NCBI GenBank assembly: GCA_020723285.1
Contig: DYJE01000020.1
Span: forward strand, 1 to 64,000
DNA from: Desulforapulum autotrophicum
Lineage (GTDB): Bacteria > Desulfobacterota > Desulfobacteria > Desulfobacterales > Desulfolunaceae
Length of the DNA: 64,000 bases
Reading direction: 5' to 3'
Every line of letters starts with the position of its first letter. Position 1 is the stretch's first letter. Below, one piece after another: positions 63,439 through 64,000 of this stretch. The translations under genes were made by a program, and so were the position numbers. Below the pieces are notes generated by a model. The model worked only from the letters and a program-made list of their open reading frames with translations, made no database searches and was not told the DNA's origin.

Positions 63439-63925
63439 TTCCCCCTCCTGCTCGATGATCTTTCGATTTATCCTAACATTCCGGCTGTATAACCGACAGG
63501 ACAATAACCTTGTTCATTTTTTTGGCCAGCCGTTTGTCCGTCTGTTTTCTTCCGAACAGGCCTCCTGAGAATCCTGATCGATACAGGATTGGCCACAAGA
63601 AAGGCCGTTGTGACAATCAAAGGCCTTGAGCTGTCTCTGACTGACCAGGTCACAGAGCTAAAGCGAAAAAGGATGAATTTATTATTCGCCTGATAATATT
63701 GTGTATGTTGATTGGTTTTGCGGAAGACTCCAAATTTGTCGTGATCAATTCCAGAGAAATCCGATTTTGAACAGACCGGAGTGAAACTCTTTGATACTGA
63801 TGTAAAAAACAAGCGTTGTTAAAAACATTCAATGTTAACATGAAGGGTTTGTGTCCGCAGAATCGTTCAATAGATCTTCGGACCTCATCGAATAATAAAG
63901 CGTATATGTTTCAGGAGCAGGTCAG
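63439..63925. other. Intergenic region before the epimerase-like gene
   Basis: 487 bases with no gene I can support. It is AT-rich near 63660-63720 and contains a small hairpin, AATCCTG/CAGGATT (63570-63576 with 63584-63590). Likely promoter region of the gene at 63926. The minus-strand frame 63468-63812 has no recognisable domain and poor codon character. Confidence 0.4.
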
Positions 63926-64000
63926 ATGGTCAGGAAAAAGGTGTTGATCACCGGCGGCGGCGGTTTTTTAGGGAGGGTCATCGCACGGAAGTGCGTGGAG
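63926..64000 (+). CDS. Start of an NAD(P)-dependent epimerase/dehydratase family protein (3' truncated)
   Basis: ATG 63926 follows AGGAGCAGG. The 25 residues in view read MVRKKVLITGGGGFLGRVIARK and continue to the window edge. VLITGGGGFLGR is the TGxxGxxG nucleotide-binding loop of extended short-chain dehydrogenases. The substrate cannot be judged from this part. Confidence 0.8.
   Translation, partial: MVRKKVLITGGGGFLGRVIARKCVE

Noticed and set aside
1-64000. tRNA, rRNA genes or CRISPR arrays
   Set aside because: No tRNA-like cloverleaf, rRNA segment or regularly spaced direct repeats were seen on reading the intergenic stretches. Small RNA genes without such marks cannot be ruled out.

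Overview
The window looks like a chromosomal segment of a Gram-negative, probably anaerobic bacterium of the Desulfobacterota (the old Deltaproteobacteria, Desulfobacterales-like). This is an inference. It rests on moderate GC, a complete Tol-Pal operon and several lipoproteins (outer membrane), a TauE/SafE anion exporter beside a pyruvate-phosphate-dikinase-like protein, a secreted FmdE protein, an MglA GTPase, and intergenic repeats of the 'ATCCAACG...CAACATCGAA' type. I cannot name a species. No rRNA, tRNA, CRISPR array or intact insertion sequence was seen.

Layout. 1-5001: the 3' tail of a probable RTX-type secreted protein, a terminator, and a complete type I secretion operon (TolC-like, HlyB-like, HlyD-like). 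5353-11811: a CoA-transferase/hydrolase, a repeat-bearing intergenic stretch, a diacylglycerol-kinase-like protein, a DUF4143 AAA ATPase preceded by a long inverted repeat, and a membrane protein/lipoprotein pair. 11849-16363: TauE/SafE exporter, small membrane protein and divergent PEP-synthase-like protein with a perfect palindrome between them. 16405-21878: PIN toxin-antitoxin pair, hybrid sensor kinase, rsgA and a small membrane protein. 22021-25471: a structured leader RNA candidate, a secreted FmdE protein and a TonB-dependent receptor. 25516-27408: a decayed DUF2867 gene, a LysE exporter and a secreted carbohydrate-type domain protein.

27488-40825 is a long minus-strand housekeeping run: DUF721, a methyltransferase, CheR, a two-component system, Smr protein, RNase G/E, YajC-SecD-SecF, a TPR lipoprotein, DprA and TopA. 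41053-57095 is mainly plus strand: HflK-HflC, a tiny bS22/mS38-like ribosomal protein on the minus strand with a TTG start, an HExxH protein, an FmdB zinc ribbon, GroES-GroEL, TolQRAB-Pal-CpoB joined to RuvCAB, a probably inactive L,D-transpeptidase-fold protein, a CYTH protein (minus) and L13-S9. 57195-64000 holds a B12-binding radical SAM protein, a CBS/CNNM membrane protein, a PH-like lipoprotein, an MglA GTPase, a seven-helix membrane AraC regulator and the start of an epimerase/dehydratase.

The stretches most worth a second look are the aptamer-like leader before fmdE, the TauE/small-membrane/PPDK-like locus with its palindrome, the catalytically degenerate L,D-transpeptidase with two NTF2-like domains, and the PH-like lipoprotein-MglA-7TM/AraC cluster. 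Gene starts were chosen from ribosome-binding sites and family alignment, and several differ from the longest open frame; where they do, the entry says so.
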